Positions 12,838-25,402 of a stretch of DNA of 64,000 bases are shown here, piece by piece. Position 1 is the stretch's first letter. Every line of letters begins with the position of its first letter. Origin of the DNA: Dromaius novaehollandiae (lineage: Eukaryota; Chordata; Aves; Casuariiformes; Dromaiidae); NCBI RefSeq assembly GCF_036370855.1, contig NC_088101.1, forward strand, positions 65,657,559-65,721,558, read 5' to 3'. Made by a program: the position numbers and the translations under genes. Under the pieces are notes generated by a model. The model saw nothing but the letters and a program-made list of their open reading frames with translations. It made no database searches and had not been told where the DNA came from.

Positions 12838-14544
12838 CTTGTAGCAGTTCATATCATTAGTAATTTTCAGTATGTTTTAATAAGAAGGATTAAATTTAAA
12901 GACAGTTAGTTAAAGAGGGAAAAATATTCATATAATGGAACATCAGGTTTTTGAGTTTTGATCACTAAGCAAGAGCAAAGAAATACTCTTTTTCTGTATG
13001 TGTGTCTTCACAATTTGAAAATAGTTTTTATTTCCTTATTACAGTATGGCTAAAATCATATAAAGACAAAGAATACTCTAAAGGGCTGTATACCTCTTGG
13101 AAGAGATGGCATTATCATCACAGAACAGGGAGCTCAGGTTGCTAAGAAAACCCATTACAGCACAACTGCATTCTGCTGCTGTTGTTTACTCCAGCTCTTT
13201 TCAATTCCTGACTGTAATCCATGACTAAACACTATGCCATGCCTACTAATCTAAAAGATAACATAACACACAAAATAAGGGTAACCCAAAAGGAAACTTG
13301 CATTGTTATTGATTAGAAGCTAGTTACCTTGGATTTCAGAGATGGCTCTAAAAATAACTACAAGAAAACATTTTTTGTTTTGTTTGGAAATATCTTTCCA
13401 AATCTCCCAACTGCATTAATGGCTCCTGCTTCAGTGGGATGTTATTGATGTTTCAAGTTTTCCTGAGGAAAAAAATACTCACTTGACATTACCTTTTTAT
13501 TTGCCAGAAGACTGATGCTAATTATTTTCTCATGCTAAAACGTTTTAAATACATATTAACCTCATCATTCTGTTTTTAGAAGCTGTCAGAAATACTAAAA
13601 AGAGAAAGTGGAAAAGCAGGTCCTTATAAAAATGTAAGTAATAGAAGTTTTGGAATGTTGCATGAAGAATTATTTTCCATACGCTTACTCCTCCTGCAAG
13701 TAATTATTGTCTCCTATTTGATTTTTTATGGAAGAGAAAACTGTTCTGCTGTTTGCCCAAACAGCTCACGCTCTGTGCGTTTATATTCTTCCAGAAGCCG
13801 CTTTTCTACTATCTAACACAATTCTACAATAAAGAATAAAATACTGTATATCAGATGACAGAAGATAACCTCATTTAGATTTTACATATCTAGCATTTAC
13901 CTATTTGTCTGATCTGCCTGCTCATTTAGCCTTTTAAGGATAAACGTTCTTTGGGGCAGATAATGAGCCTTGTTCATTCATCCTACCCTAGCCTATTATA
14001 CCAAGTGATGGAAAGAAATGCCCTTTAATACTAGCATGAAAAAATACATTACAGAACTTTTTTAGTAGGCCTGTTTTAAAACTGCTGTTAACAAATCATG
14101 AAAATATACAGGTCTTAGAAAAACTTGAACAAAAATCTCAACAACATTCTATTTCAGAAAACAAAGAAACAATGTTCTATTTAAATATACAAAATATCCC
14201 TTCTTTCTGTTTAAGTGTATTGGCAAGAAGTTACATGTGCACAACAGGAGCAGGTGGAAGACATGATAGCACTGCAGTATTCCTAATACTTTAATTTCAT
14301 TATGCACATCTGCATCTATTTTTTAAATATTGTTTTTTGTCAGACTTCCTCTTTCAGGAAAAAAAAATTGATATGAATGACTTAGCTCATTTAATCAGTA
14401 GCTTTGTGAAGAATAGATTTGTAAATTAGTTTGAACTGCATGTCCCTGCAGTAGCAAGGCAGACAGGTGCCTCCATGTTGGGAGTTATTGAACTTTCCTG
14501 AACCCAGTCGGCTCATTTCTGGAACACATCCATGCTGTAATAGG
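12838..14544. other. AT-rich DNA, no gene seen
   Basis: No open frame of note and no recognisable repeat. Composition is AT-rich with short A and T runs. Confidence 0.5.
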
Positions 14545-14790
14545 TATTAGAGCTGAAAAGGATCTGTTTAAGTCATCTAGTCCCTCTCCTTGCCAGCATG
14601 AGTGGCAATCTGTTACTGTACATACTATAATTGACCAAGCCTAGATTTTAAAGATTTGGACCATGAATGTTTCCCTTCCTGATTCCTCAGTTCCTCAGTC
14701 CTGTTCCTCAGTTTAGTTTTTCTCAGAGTTTGGGTTAGTTTTCATGTAGAATCTAAAAATTTTTCTCTTTTACTTATTATCCTAATATGT
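14545..14790 (-). mobile_element. degraded old CR1-clade LINE fragment, antisense
   Basis: The words AGAGCTGAAAAGGATCTG and AGTCATCTAGTCCCTCTCC match the antisense 3' region of older CR1 elements (the 'gagctggaaaggacct ... catctagtccatccc' pattern). They are followed by diverged text consistent with the next CR1 blocks (CCATGAATGTTTCCCTTCC, AATTTTTCTCTTTTAC, TTATCCTAATATG). It is more diverged than the copies at 600, 45061 and 48907, so it is probably an older insertion. The right edge is uncertain. Confidence 0.6.
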
Positions 14791-17700
14791 CTGGCAGTCA
14801 TACTTTACTCCGAATTTGAAAATGATGACTCTTCTGAACTCAGTGCCAAGACACCCCGTGATTTCAAGGCTGCCAGGACTTCACCTTCAGGTTAGTTCAC
14901 TGAGTGAGGACTTGTTGCTACCCACTGTATCAAACCGCATGTCTGGATAAATATACTTTTCTGGTTAATAGAGTAGTAGATAAGTCTTTCCCACCAAAAA
15001 ATGTAGTACCGAGGAGCAGAATATTGGGGATTGGCCTTCCTTGTCTTACCCAATAGGTTCTCCTCTGAGTGTCCTGGACCACATTTGATGGTTGTTTCTA
15101 TGCAGCAGATAAAGTGTAAATAAATGCGCATCAAATAAATTATGGCATTTGGGACATGACAGCCACTCTACAGCCTAACCTAAGAGACAATGTTAAAATA
15201 AGATGATGACTTCTAAGATTTCTTATTTCCTCTTCTGCCTAAGGGAAATGTCTACATTTATCTAGGAACAAGAATAAATTTGTTTTTCTTCTTTCAGTCA
15301 ACGATGATGGCCCCACAGGTGGTAGAAGAACAAAAACAATTTTGTTAAATTCTACTCAGAATTTGCAAAACACTTAAATTTAATAGATATCGTATATAAA
15401 ATATAGCACAATTTTGCACAGAACTATACCTTCTGTTTACTTTGCTTTAGTTTTTGATTTTTGACAAGTTTGTCTCATGCAGAAAGGTTCTTAATCTTTC
15501 CTTTTCCCTCTCTGAAGTTTATGCAATTTGTTGGTCTGCAGTCACCTCTTCCTCCCTCCTCCCCTCCGCCCTTTTTTCCACACTGGCAAAACCAGTATTA
15601 TTTCAAGTAGCCTGAAGGATCATTTTTCTCACAACACTTTTCAATTTTGTCCAGGGAATCCTTTTTTTTGTTTTTATAATGACACTGATTTTTCATTGGG
15701 TTTTAATATTCCTCCTACAAAGTTAATAGGTAGCTAAATTCTGCAGTAAATTGTTTGCACCGCAAGCTTTTAATTCTTTGTTTTCATTTCATCATTTTCT
15801 CCTAAATGCAGGCTGTGTTCAGCTGGTGCTTTTCTGCAGAATTCCCTCAAACCTCCAGTACGTTTGGTAACTAAAATGAATTCTGTTTAAGTATTTACAT
15901 GAAAAATCCTTTTTTTTTTTTTTTTTTAAGCACATGTGACATTCTCAACCTAGTGTTTTGAGTTCTTAGTAACATAACAATGAAAAAAGCTAAGTCTCTA
16001 GGGTCTCAGATGGAAAGGTAGATGAGAATTTTAGTCACTAGAACTTGAATTAATTCACCAAAATTTTGAAATTCTTTTTTTCCTAACTCATCTATAACTT
16101 GCTTGCACTTAGAATCACATCTTTAGGGGAGGTGGGCAGTAGGGGAAGAATCAAAGAAACTTGCTGTGATTTACAAAGAAAATACAACTGCTGATATGAT
16201 GGACAGTTCCTCAGCACCACTGAAAATTTTGGGAATTAGTCTTGACTTTTTTCTGAGCCTGGGGAACCAAATGAATGAATCAAATGAAATTAAGTAACTT
16301 TTCAGGTTAGTCACTCCGTGAGTCTAGGGATAAGAGCTGGTATCACAAACATTTTTACCAAATTAGTAAAGTTGGATTGGATATGTGAATTAGATGATGC
16401 AGTGTTAGTATATTTTTGGCTGTGAAGTAAAGTTCTCAGTCTGTATAACATGATTTGTTGTCTTCAACAAATTCAAATCAGATAAATTTGAAAAGACAAT
16501 GCTAACTTAAAGATGATATTTCTGCAGGATTTTTTTTTTTAACTGCTTATTGGATGCTTTAAGGTTACTATGGAAATGAGAAGAGAAATCTCTGGGCTTA
16601 GGTTTTGTGAGCACAAATTGACTGAAATCAATAGATAAAATTGCCTAGCACTGTTAAAAATAAGTCTATAATTCTATAATACCTGACACTGTTTTATAAC
16701 TTGTCATCTTTTTTTTCTTATTTTCTATAGCTCTTTGGAAGTGACTTCTGACATTGCAAGGGAAAAGAGGGAAGAGGAAAAGAGGTCTTTTCAAGTCCTC
16801 TTGAAAGATCATAATGCTAAGTGAAAAGTAGTGGTTTGTAGTGTGTAAACTCATTTTTACTTTTTGTGGGTTTTTTTTACTTTCACCTTTCCAAGGAAAG
16901 TCTATTTTTTTTCCTCCAGATTTGTGTGTTTTTTGGTTTTTTTTGTTTGTTTTTGTTTTTGTTTTAATCAAAAAGAAGTACCAGGATTTTCAAGTATTGC
17001 TAACCCTATTCTCACTTGCTATTTGTTTTGAGCTACAGAGCTGGGGACTTAATAGAGGAAGAATGGACTGTGTGCTGAGAACAAAAGCATACAGTTAATC
17101 GATCTCATGTTTGGAATAAGTAAACATTTCTTCATTATAAATTCACTCAGTGGGTTTCAGCTGTTTGTAAAGTTAAATACAATCGTTACAAAAATAAGAA
17201 TTGCTACTTGAAAACTAACTCACCATTCTGCTGATTTTTGAAATCAATTTTATTTCATCACCATTTTAAAGTATCTTTCAAAAGAAAAATGAAAAAAAAT
17301 GACACATTTAAGTCTTCAGAGAGGACTTTTTTTTAAGACTTATGACTGAGAAACCATTTGTTTGTCTAGGAGAGAACACTGTAATTTACAGATAACTCTG
17401 AGGGGATTGCTCTAAATGATTTAGTCAGCCAATACATTCCTTCCTAAGTCAATTAGTCTATGATAACTTTGAAAAAATGGTGGATGGGGCAAACTTACCC
17501 ATCTTGCTTTCTGCTTGCAAGCAGAGATCTGTTTTGCAAAATGCAGCCAGATTTGGTCTTCTTTTTGTTCCATGCTCACTCTTTGCTTAAATAATTAGCA
17601 GATTATTGCATCTGTTGAAGAATTTAAAATATAATGATGCAATAAAGGAAGTATTTATAATTGCTAGGTTTCATCTTCATTTAGATCAAGATTGCTACCA

Positions 17701-18296
17701 TTCATTACAATTTGCCTCAGTTTTCAATGCTTATGTAGATTGTATGATATCCCTAGATGAGTGTGGATGGGTTCTTTGCATCACAGTTTAATCTGATATT
17801 TAGGTACTTAGTGATAAATTACAATGTAAATATGGAGACAATGAAATAAGGTGTTCTTTTCCCAGAGGGATGTACCTTTTGAAAAAAGAAATTGCAGATG
17901 TCCAAACTTGTATTTGGCAAAACCAAATCAACATCTAAAAATGAGAACAAGGAGAAAATGGCATTGGCAGATTTTTCTTTTCCTCCACATGTTTATTTCA
18001 ACATTCAGAATTCTAATCCAAATTAAGCAGATATAATTGTGGTTTCACAGGAGATTAATACCATTTACTTGACAAAATTCTGAATATGAGAACTGTCAGC
18101 TAGGAGGAGGAGGGGGAGGCTAGAATTTCTGATTCTTAAACCTGAATTCTAAATATTTGTGAAAATGTCTTCATTACACTTTCCTACTTACCTAGCTCTC
18201 TTCCTCACAACTGTCAGTAAGCCCTAAACTGTGCTCTTGACACTGAGGTGGATGTGTTTCAAAGGGCTTCAACTTAAGCTGTCCGTTCTAACTGAC
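14791..18296. other. AT-rich DNA, no gene supported
   Basis: Short frames only (for example 16666-16971 minus, whose lysine-rich start comes from a T/G-rich tract). There is a T18 run at 15910-15927 and a T/G-rich low-complexity tract at about 16866-16965 with GTTTTT-type units. No transposon or RNA gene was recognised. Confidence 0.5.
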
Positions 18297-18615
18297 TCAG
18301 GTTGCTCCAGTTGGGTCTTGAAAACCTCGAAAGGTGGAGACTGCACAGCCTCTCTGTGGTCCCCTGTTCCTGTGCTTCACTGTCTTCATGGGGGAAAAAT
18401 GTTTGTTGTCCTTCTTGCCAAGTCCTTGTTGTCAAGACTGAACCTCTGTGGTCTCGATTTTTGTCTGTTGTCTCTCATCCCCCTGATGAGATGCACAGCT
18501 CTAATGAGCTGTCTTCTCAATGAAGTCCTTGGAGGTATTTGAAGCTGCTGTTGGATCCTCATCCCCTCCACTCCCCCTTGCAACCCTTCTCATGTCCAGG
18601 CTGAAAATTCAGCTG
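18297..18615 (-). mobile_element. diverged CR1 LINE fragment, antisense
   Basis: The block AGGTTGCTCCAGTTGGGTCT, then GGTGGAGACTGCACAGCCTC, then CTCATGTCCAGGCTGAAAAT follows the antisense CR1 order: the 'ggttgctcagggcc' block, the 'ggatggagactccacagcctc' block, the 'tgcccattg' region and the 'tctccaggctgaac' block. The 3'-terminal 8-mer repeats are missing, so both ends are truncated or decayed. Divergence is high. The overlapping plus- and minus-strand frames in this interval are repeat-derived. Confidence 0.8.
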
Positions 18616-19658
18616 TATGAAGTCATTTTCCTCCTGTAACAACTCTCTAAAATACCTCTTCCTACCTGAAACTATCTTTCTTTCATTCCTTATCTTCCCA
18701 TCCATTGTTTCTCTTCTCATTATTGCTGTTTCTCATGCATTTCTGAATTTGGCTACGTGATGAGCAGCCATAACAAGCAAAATAGAGAACCAGCATTTCT
18801 GTGGATGCTTTTGTGTTTCTATTAACCAAAATTCCCTCTCACATAAGAAAGAAGATTGAACCTGAGCATTTGTTTTGAACTCATATATCTTCTAATTATG
18901 GTTTAGTAATCATTCATCCACCTATATATATAACAGTTTGGTGACGAGTGCTAAGTTGAATGAATTACTCAGCTGAACTTATATTTACCGCTTCCCATGG
19001 GTGGCTTAAGAATGGATCTTTCTTAACTCTGCTTTTCATGTTTGTATAAATTATGATGTAATCAGTTAGAGCCCAAGAAAGATCAGAGCATTTCTTATGG
19101 CAGTAGGATACCTTGAATCTATATCCTGTGACTATTAACAATTAATTATTATACAGTCAACAGAAGAGATTTAGATTACTCTTTTAAGCTTCTACTTAGA
19201 ATTGTATTGTAAGAATTGCTACATAGTGGTGGAAATTTCCATGCAACAACAAAGCCTGAATTTCCTACCCTCCAGGCTCTAAAACCCATATTTTTCTGTT
19301 GTAAGGGCAGTCTTTCTCCAAGGAGTTCATAAATGTTCGCACTTTTCCACCTCAGTCAAAATCCATGAAGAACAGTTTCAGATGATCAGGACCACATTTT
19401 TCAGATTTTCAGTTTACTATTTACTTAGAAGGCAAAAAGTATCAGTGAACTGTAAGTAGAAGATGTGTTGCACGTTTCCTTAGGATATCTAGAATCATGA
19501 GGATTTGTTCCTATAGAGTGTGTTTGTTTTGGGAAGAGTTGCTTATTTTCAGGGTTTTTTTTTCTGAGTATTACAGACAAAAGTGGGCAGACAAATCATG
19601 AAAGGAATTATTCAAGGAAAAGTGAATACCTTCACAGATATTGTTATTCAAATTAACT
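18616..19658. other. AT-rich DNA, no gene seen
   Basis: Pyrimidine-rich on the plus strand up to about 18750, then AT-rich unique DNA. No gene or named repeat is supported. Confidence 0.5.
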
Positions 19659-19672
19659 CACACACACACACA

Positions 19673-19719
<47 letters not shown>

Positions 19720-19739
19720 TATATATATATATATATATA
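19659..19739 (+). repeat. compound (CA)n-(TA)n microsatellite
   Basis: A CA run from 19659 to 19716 with one CT interruption near 19673 passes directly into a TA run (19717-19739). The Thr-His repeats in the overlapping 70-codon frame come from it. Tracts of this size are usually length-variable between individuals. Confidence 0.97.
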
Positions 19740-19810
19740 AAATGTTAGCTATAAAGTGTGTTCAACTTATTTTATATTTGTGTGTACATATATAATGTTA
19801 ATTGAACAGT

Positions 19811-19855
19811 GTATATATATAAATGCATACATATGTGTGTGTATATATATATATT
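19811..19855 (+). repeat. (TA)n/(TG)n microsatellite remnants
   Basis: Short TA and TG runs (GTATATATATAAATGCATAC, ATGTGTGTGTATATATATAT) lie about 70 bases after the main microsatellite and probably belong to the same expanded and interrupted tract. Confidence 0.85.
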
Positions 19856-19894
19856 TAAGTCTATTTGCTATGCTTCAAAAGTTAGTTAATACCT

Positions 19895-20005
19895 GAACAC
19901 CTGGGCAGGCAGATAGTAGGTACCTATCTGCAAAAGTTGTGAGTTACCAAAGCTTCTAAAAAAACCTCTGAAAATCTGACCCTGAAAGATTTCAAGTGTG
20001 AAGAT
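19895..20005. repeat. possible ancient amniote interspersed repeat
   Basis: TAGTAGGTACCTATCTGC followed by ACCTCTGAAAATCTGACCCT resembles the old reptile/bird repeat that carries 'taggtgcctaa' and 'cttctgaaaatctggccct' words. The family name cannot be given from sequence alone and the match is short. Confidence 0.3.
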
Positions 20006-22942
20006 TTGTGTCATAAGGACATCAACAAAAAGCCGAAATAGCTTCTAAAAGTCGTTAAGTACCACCCATTGACCCACAGATAAAAGCTGACAGTAAATAT
20101 AACTTTTGTAATAAGTTGGACAATTTAGATCCATTTGAAAATTCCTGTTAACATCGCGGTGGCTGGACAAAAGAAACCCACATATCACTTTTATGGACAG
20201 ATATTAACCTTCACAGGTCACTGGGTAAAACCAGATTCTGTAATTAAGTATGTTTACTAAAAACAATGAATCCAAGCTGCTTTCAGATGACTCAGCAGAA
20301 ATGTATTTTTTAATGGCACTGTATTGATCTTGATTGTTATCCTTCAAGAAAATCTATGTGTCAGGAAACTTTGACCTGAATTTTCAATGACAGCAGAACA
20401 TTTCTTTTTTGTCTTCCCCACTTTAGAAAGAGATTTAGCAGAGTGTCTCAGGGTGTCTGTTTTACAACATGAAAGAACAAACTCAGTGGTAAAGTAGTAC
20501 TCCAAAGGATGATGCCATGACTGAAAAACACATTCCAGACTAATGGAGAACACCTTAAACATTTTATACAATAAATGTTTTGAATACAGACACATTTTAT
20601 AAACAAAGATGTGCTGCAAAGTAAAAGAAAGGAGAAAAGAGAATGAAAGCAGAGCTAGTTTTTTAATTATTACTTCAATCACTAGATGACATTTATATGG
20701 TGACTTAAGTAATAAACATTTTTTTTTTAACTTGTAAAGTGTGACTGTAAGCACACACTGAAAGAAAATTATCTGAATTCATTGAACCAATATATCGTTA
20801 CCATCCTGAAACCATAACAGTTAAAGTGAAGACAAGAGGAGGTGAGATCAGATATTTAAATAAAATGGAAGTGTGCTACTATAAAACTATTCATTATAAA
20901 TGAAACATACAAATTAAAAATCAAATCTGTATACCAAAATACATGCAGCTTTCTGAGAGCACAATTAGTGTTAACATCATGTAAGAATGCTTGGGTAAAA
21001 GCACTGTCTTCAAGCGATCAGTTTATTTCCATTTGTTCTTCTTTTCCCTTAGCTCATTTTAGTAAATAAGAGGCGTATGATGGAACTGCATCTCTGTTTA
21101 GGATAGAGTCCATGACTTTTAAAAGGTGAGGCTTGCTTAGCTTTCGGAACATGACACAGGTGTCACAAATTACTCACGTCATCGGGACACCTCAGACTTT
21201 GTGAAGCATGGCCAGTTTAAGCATTATCATGGTGTTTATGAACACTGTATGCTAAGCTCTATGAGGAAGTGAAGATTAAGAAAGTATTTTCTGGAACATT
21301 ATTTGTAAAGCACTTTCAAACCTGGCATTTGTCTTGGTCTTGACTTAGTCTTGGGCATCAGATCCTGCACCTACTTATTCCTGGAAGTTTTACTATAATG
21401 ATTGAATGTTTATCTAACACACTGGTTATTTGGGGTACACAAGCTAGGTGTGCTGTTCCTCTAGTTTCCAAAGAAGACTCTGGTACATAAAGCACGCCTA
21501 GCAAATAACAACAGCCGAGCTCATCCCAAAACACAGCAGCACCTTCACTTGAAAACAGTGTGTATGAGAAAAACCAAGAGGCAGCAGTGCTCTCCTGGCA
21601 CCTAAACAGGCCATCTACTTAGCAAGTGGGCTCTAGTTCTCTCAAAACCTGTGGGATTCAGAAACACACCTAACAGGTCCTCACCACTGCTAGTTGGCTA
21701 GACATAGTGGGAACTACTGTTCTTACTCAATTTGTGCCAAGAATTCAAGGTTAATGAGACAAGAGAAGGGAGGGAGACAGCGAGCAATAACAAAGGTATA
21801 GCTCAGTAAAGAAGAATGAGGGTGATAATGCAAATTTTTGATGTATAAACTTTGGTTGGTCTTTTGGCGCAACTAAACAAGCATAAAGCCATACCTTGAA
21901 TATAGAGTCTATTTTAACTGTTTTGTCTTTCAGATTGGTAAATCCATCTGGAATCAATAGAAATTGAATGTTTTCCTGCCATTATTTTTAAATATATCAT
22001 TCCACAGCTTGCATTCTGTAAGCTTGTTTCTTTTAAACAAACGGAGGGAAAAAAGAACATATAAAATCACAGTTATCTTCATACTTGAAATTCTATCCTA
22101 AACCAGCTCTTATAACTGATTTAATTTATTAATATTTTCATGAAATCAAAATTCACAGTGTGATAGGCTGAGGTAAACCTACCTGAAAAAAAGCAATCTT
22201 TAATTGACCTGAATAAATTAACTATAGGAACAAAGGTATATTTTCAGGCATTCATCCATATTGAGTGCATTTTCTGTTGGTGCTAAGAGATGAACAGCAA
22301 GATCCAACAAATCCAAGAAATATGATGTGCTGAGGTCAGAGAGATCTGACTACATTTTGCACAGCTCTTCATGTAGATCACAGCCACTAGTCAAACAATG
22401 GAGGAATCATTCTCAGTTTTTCTGCTTGATCCTGGCTCTCCCCCTTATGCGGTTCTGTTGTATCCTGCTATCTAACATCTGGTTAGTGTCTCAGTAGTAG
22501 GCCACTCTTTAAGATCTGCATAAATTAACAGCGTAAAGAAACTGAATAAAGAGCTTCAGTCCTCTATCCAAAACACCAGGCAACAGTCCCAACACTTTCC
22601 ATGGAGGATGCCACCAGAGATTTCCAAGGTAGCCTATGGGTACAGCATCTCTTTTGGAAAGAAAAACAGGAACATCTTTCTACACTCTAGCTTATAGCAG
22701 ACATTTTGCTTACAATTTAGCAATCTTTAAATAAATAAGTTGCAAATTAAAAACAAACAAAGAAAATACCCTATATGGTGATTTCACTGAGTATTTAGAG
22801 TAGCTAAGAGACTCACAGTATTTTTGTAACATCACCTCCATAAAGTCAGGAAAGCTGAAAAACAAAACCTTAACCCAAGAAAGTGATCTGAGTATGTATA
22901 CATGATGTTAGGGTTTTTTTTATTTAAAGTTTAACAACAACC
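20006..22942. other. AT-rich DNA, no gene supported
   Basis: The longest frame is 136 codons on the minus strand (20344-20754), rich in Lys, Leu, Phe and Ser with no recognisable motif; it looks like chance in AT-rich DNA. No transposon was recognised. Confidence 0.5.
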
Positions 22943-22966
22943 TTTTTTTTTTTTTTTTTTTTTTTT
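22943..22966. repeat. T24 homopolymer
   Basis: An uninterrupted run of 24 T, with no identifiable retrocopy attached on the minus strand. Confidence 0.9.
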
Positions 22967-23164
22967 CATTTACCCATATTCCATATGATCTACTAGCTAG
23001 GTAAAAAAAAAAAAGTCACTGAATGAAAGGATAAGGGAATTGCAGATCACAAAAATTTCTTATCTAACATTTTTTGGTTCTGAAAGTGGAAGGTCTGATT
23101 TTAAACAAACTCTTTGCCTATCTGATTCCTGTCCTTTCCTATCTGAGCAGTCAGATTTCTGACA

Positions 23165-24145
23165 AAAGAAATACCCTACTGGGTCTAACCAGGGATTCAA
23201 CTAACCCCATCTTCTATCTTCAGTAGTGACAAAGGAGTTGCTATTAAGTGAGAGCATATGATTTTGGCTGCTAGCTGCAGTCTGCTTTCCTTGCATTTTT
23301 ATTAGCACCAAGTATTCTTGTATTATGGATATAAGAAAGTACACTGACAGGCATTTCTGACCCCTCTCCATCCGAAGACAGACCATTAAGCCCTACCATT
23401 TGCTTCCTATCTTTTATCCAGCTTTTAGTCCATAAAAGAATCTTTCTTCCAATTATGTGGCAACTTAGGTCAAAGGCTTTTTAGAAATATATTCTGTCCA
23501 CTGGATCCCCTTTATAAACATGCTCATTGACCCTCACACAACCTTCAAGAGACGGGTTTTCCTTTAGGGAAGCTGTGTTGACACCTTCTCAGCAGTCTAT
23601 GATTACCCATGTGATCAGAGATTTCACTCTTCTTACAAATTCTGTCATCTTACCAGATTTTCTGAATGATAGGTCCCAGGATGTCCTCTACAGCCCTTTC
23701 AGTTTATGCGAGTTACACAGGCAACACCCCCCCACCGAGTCCTCTGACATTGTTCTTATACTGTTTCAAACAAACATCTCAATCAGCAATTCTGTAGTTT
23801 CACATCTGAGTTCTTTCAAACTTTTAGGTGAATGTCCTCTGGTGTGGGTGACTTATTAGTGTCTAAGTTATCTATTTGTTTTAATATTCCCTGCATATTT
23901 ACTTCAAACTGATTTTACTCTTTTAATCTATCTGCTATAAAGAACATCAGGTGGGGGATATACACAAAATCTTCATTGAATTCATTGAGCTTATCCTTTA
24001 CAGCTTTATTACCCTTGAGTGCACCCCTTATATGTTCTGTGATTTATTTATTGCTTTTATTTTTCTTTTCCTTTTAACACATAATATATTTTTAGAATTC
24101 AGCTTTTCAAAAGAATATGGCACTTCTATTCAAGCACACTTCTGG
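23165..24145 (-). mobile_element. ancient CR1-clade LINE, internal ORF2 region, antisense, decayed
   Basis: Ordered blocks match the antisense internal (reverse-transcriptase ORF) part of old CR1 elements known from turtles and other sauropsids: CCCTACCATTTGCTTCCTAT (about 23391), TCAAAGGCTTTTTAGAAAT (about 23471), TCCACTGGATCCCCTTTATA (about 23498), CTGTGTTGACACC (about 23572), GTAGTTTCACATCTGAGTTC (about 23794), TTAGGTGAATGTCCTCTGGT (about 23824), GTGACTTATTAGTGTCTAA (about 23847), ATTCATTGAGCTTATCC (about 23979) and CCCTTGAGTGCACCCC (about 24012). The order and spacing fit one element. A left block near 23165 (CCTACTGGGTCTAACCAGGG) resembles the 3' region of such elements but lies too close, so a deletion or a second fragment is likely. 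The 110-codon plus-strand frame at 23527-23859 is a shadow. No intact frame survives on the sense strand. Confidence 0.8.
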
Positions 24146-24298
24146 TAAAAGAGAAATGAATTAACTATAAAACATGCAGTCTAGAGCAGTATTAAAAATT
24201 TTTACGTGCTATTTTTTCCATATTTCCCATAAGGTTTCTCAGGCATTTAATAAAATTATGGAATAATAGTCCATAAGCATACAAACATTTCTACATAA

Positions 24299-24336
24299 AT
24301 ATATAGATACATAGATAGATGGAGAGAGAGAGAGAT
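24299..24336 (+). repeat. (ATAG)n/(GA)n microsatellite
   Basis: ATATAGATACATAGATAGAT passes into a GAGAGAGAGAGAGA run. It is a short simple repeat. Confidence 0.85.
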
Positions 24337-25382
24337 CTCTGAAAAAAATGAATTTATCAAAGCATTCATGAAAAGGTGATAAACACAACTTTGAATCATT
24401 TCTTTACAAAGTTTATCTAGATCTTTCTCTTTTTTAAGTCTGCTGAGACTGTTCAAAATTACCTAACAAAAAACTATCTTACTCTTTTAAATTGTTATAT
24501 AAAATGAAGTAATTTGGAGGCTGTCGATCAATAGATATTAACTGTTTCTACTAAAAGAAAAAAAAAACTAAGCAGTATGAAAACATCACTGTCTGAAAAT
24601 TATAAATATGAAGAAAATGTAAGTTAGCGATTCAGTTTAAGTTGTAACATTTTATGTTTGACATAACACTTAACCATTAATAAAACTAATGTTTTGAAAT
24701 GTTTGGAATTAATTTAATTTAAAAACCATATACGTTAAGTAATGATGAAAGTGGACCCAGAATATGGAAAAATATAGTACATACTTTTTAAAATTTCACA
24801 TCTTTTTCCAATAAACCTGAATATCAAATAGTTAAATATATTAAATATGTATTTTTAAAAGACAATGTTTACCTAAGGCTGAATGGCTTTTAAAAAGCCA
24901 GAAGAACTTCAGAGGGTTCAGAGGCTTAGCTGAATTAAGTACATACAGTTTCGGGCTCCTTGAATCTGTAGAACTTAACAAGAGGCTGTACTAGCCATTA
25001 ACTTCAAGTGATATGGGTTCAAATTCATTGAGTCAGAGAGGTGTTTGCTTTTACTAAAAAGTATGTGTTAGGATAACTAGAAAAAAATTACGATCTAGTA
25101 GAAATCCTATTTAAGTCCTCAGATATGAGAAGGAAATCAAAGGAAATTGAGAGGTCTTTTTAGTCAAGCAGAATAAATCAAAAATATGTAACTTAACTAA
25201 ATTAGAAGAGAAGGAAATACTTTAACTCTGATAGACAGAATTATATCTGTTTACAAATGATCCTGTGCAACCTCCCCAAAATTCAGTACATATTTCTATA
25301 TGCTTATCACAATGAACTTTTTGTATCTGAATGACTACAGAAGACAGTGCCAACTTTTTCGAGGTTTTCAACAGTTTCAGAA

Positions 25383-25402
25383 TTTTTTTTTGGGGGGGGG
25401 GG
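25383..25402 (+). repeat. T9G11 homopolymer junction
   Basis: Nine T are followed directly by eleven G and then CATGGGAGGGG. G-runs here could support G-quadruplex formation on the plus strand. Confidence 0.9.

Noticed and set aside
20344..20754. 136-codon minus frame as a gene
   Set aside because: The composition (Lys, Leu, Phe, Ser) is what AT-rich random DNA gives and there is no domain or exon structure.
23527..23859. 110-codon plus frame as a gene
   Set aside because: It is the reverse strand of a decayed CR1-clade reverse-transcriptase region.
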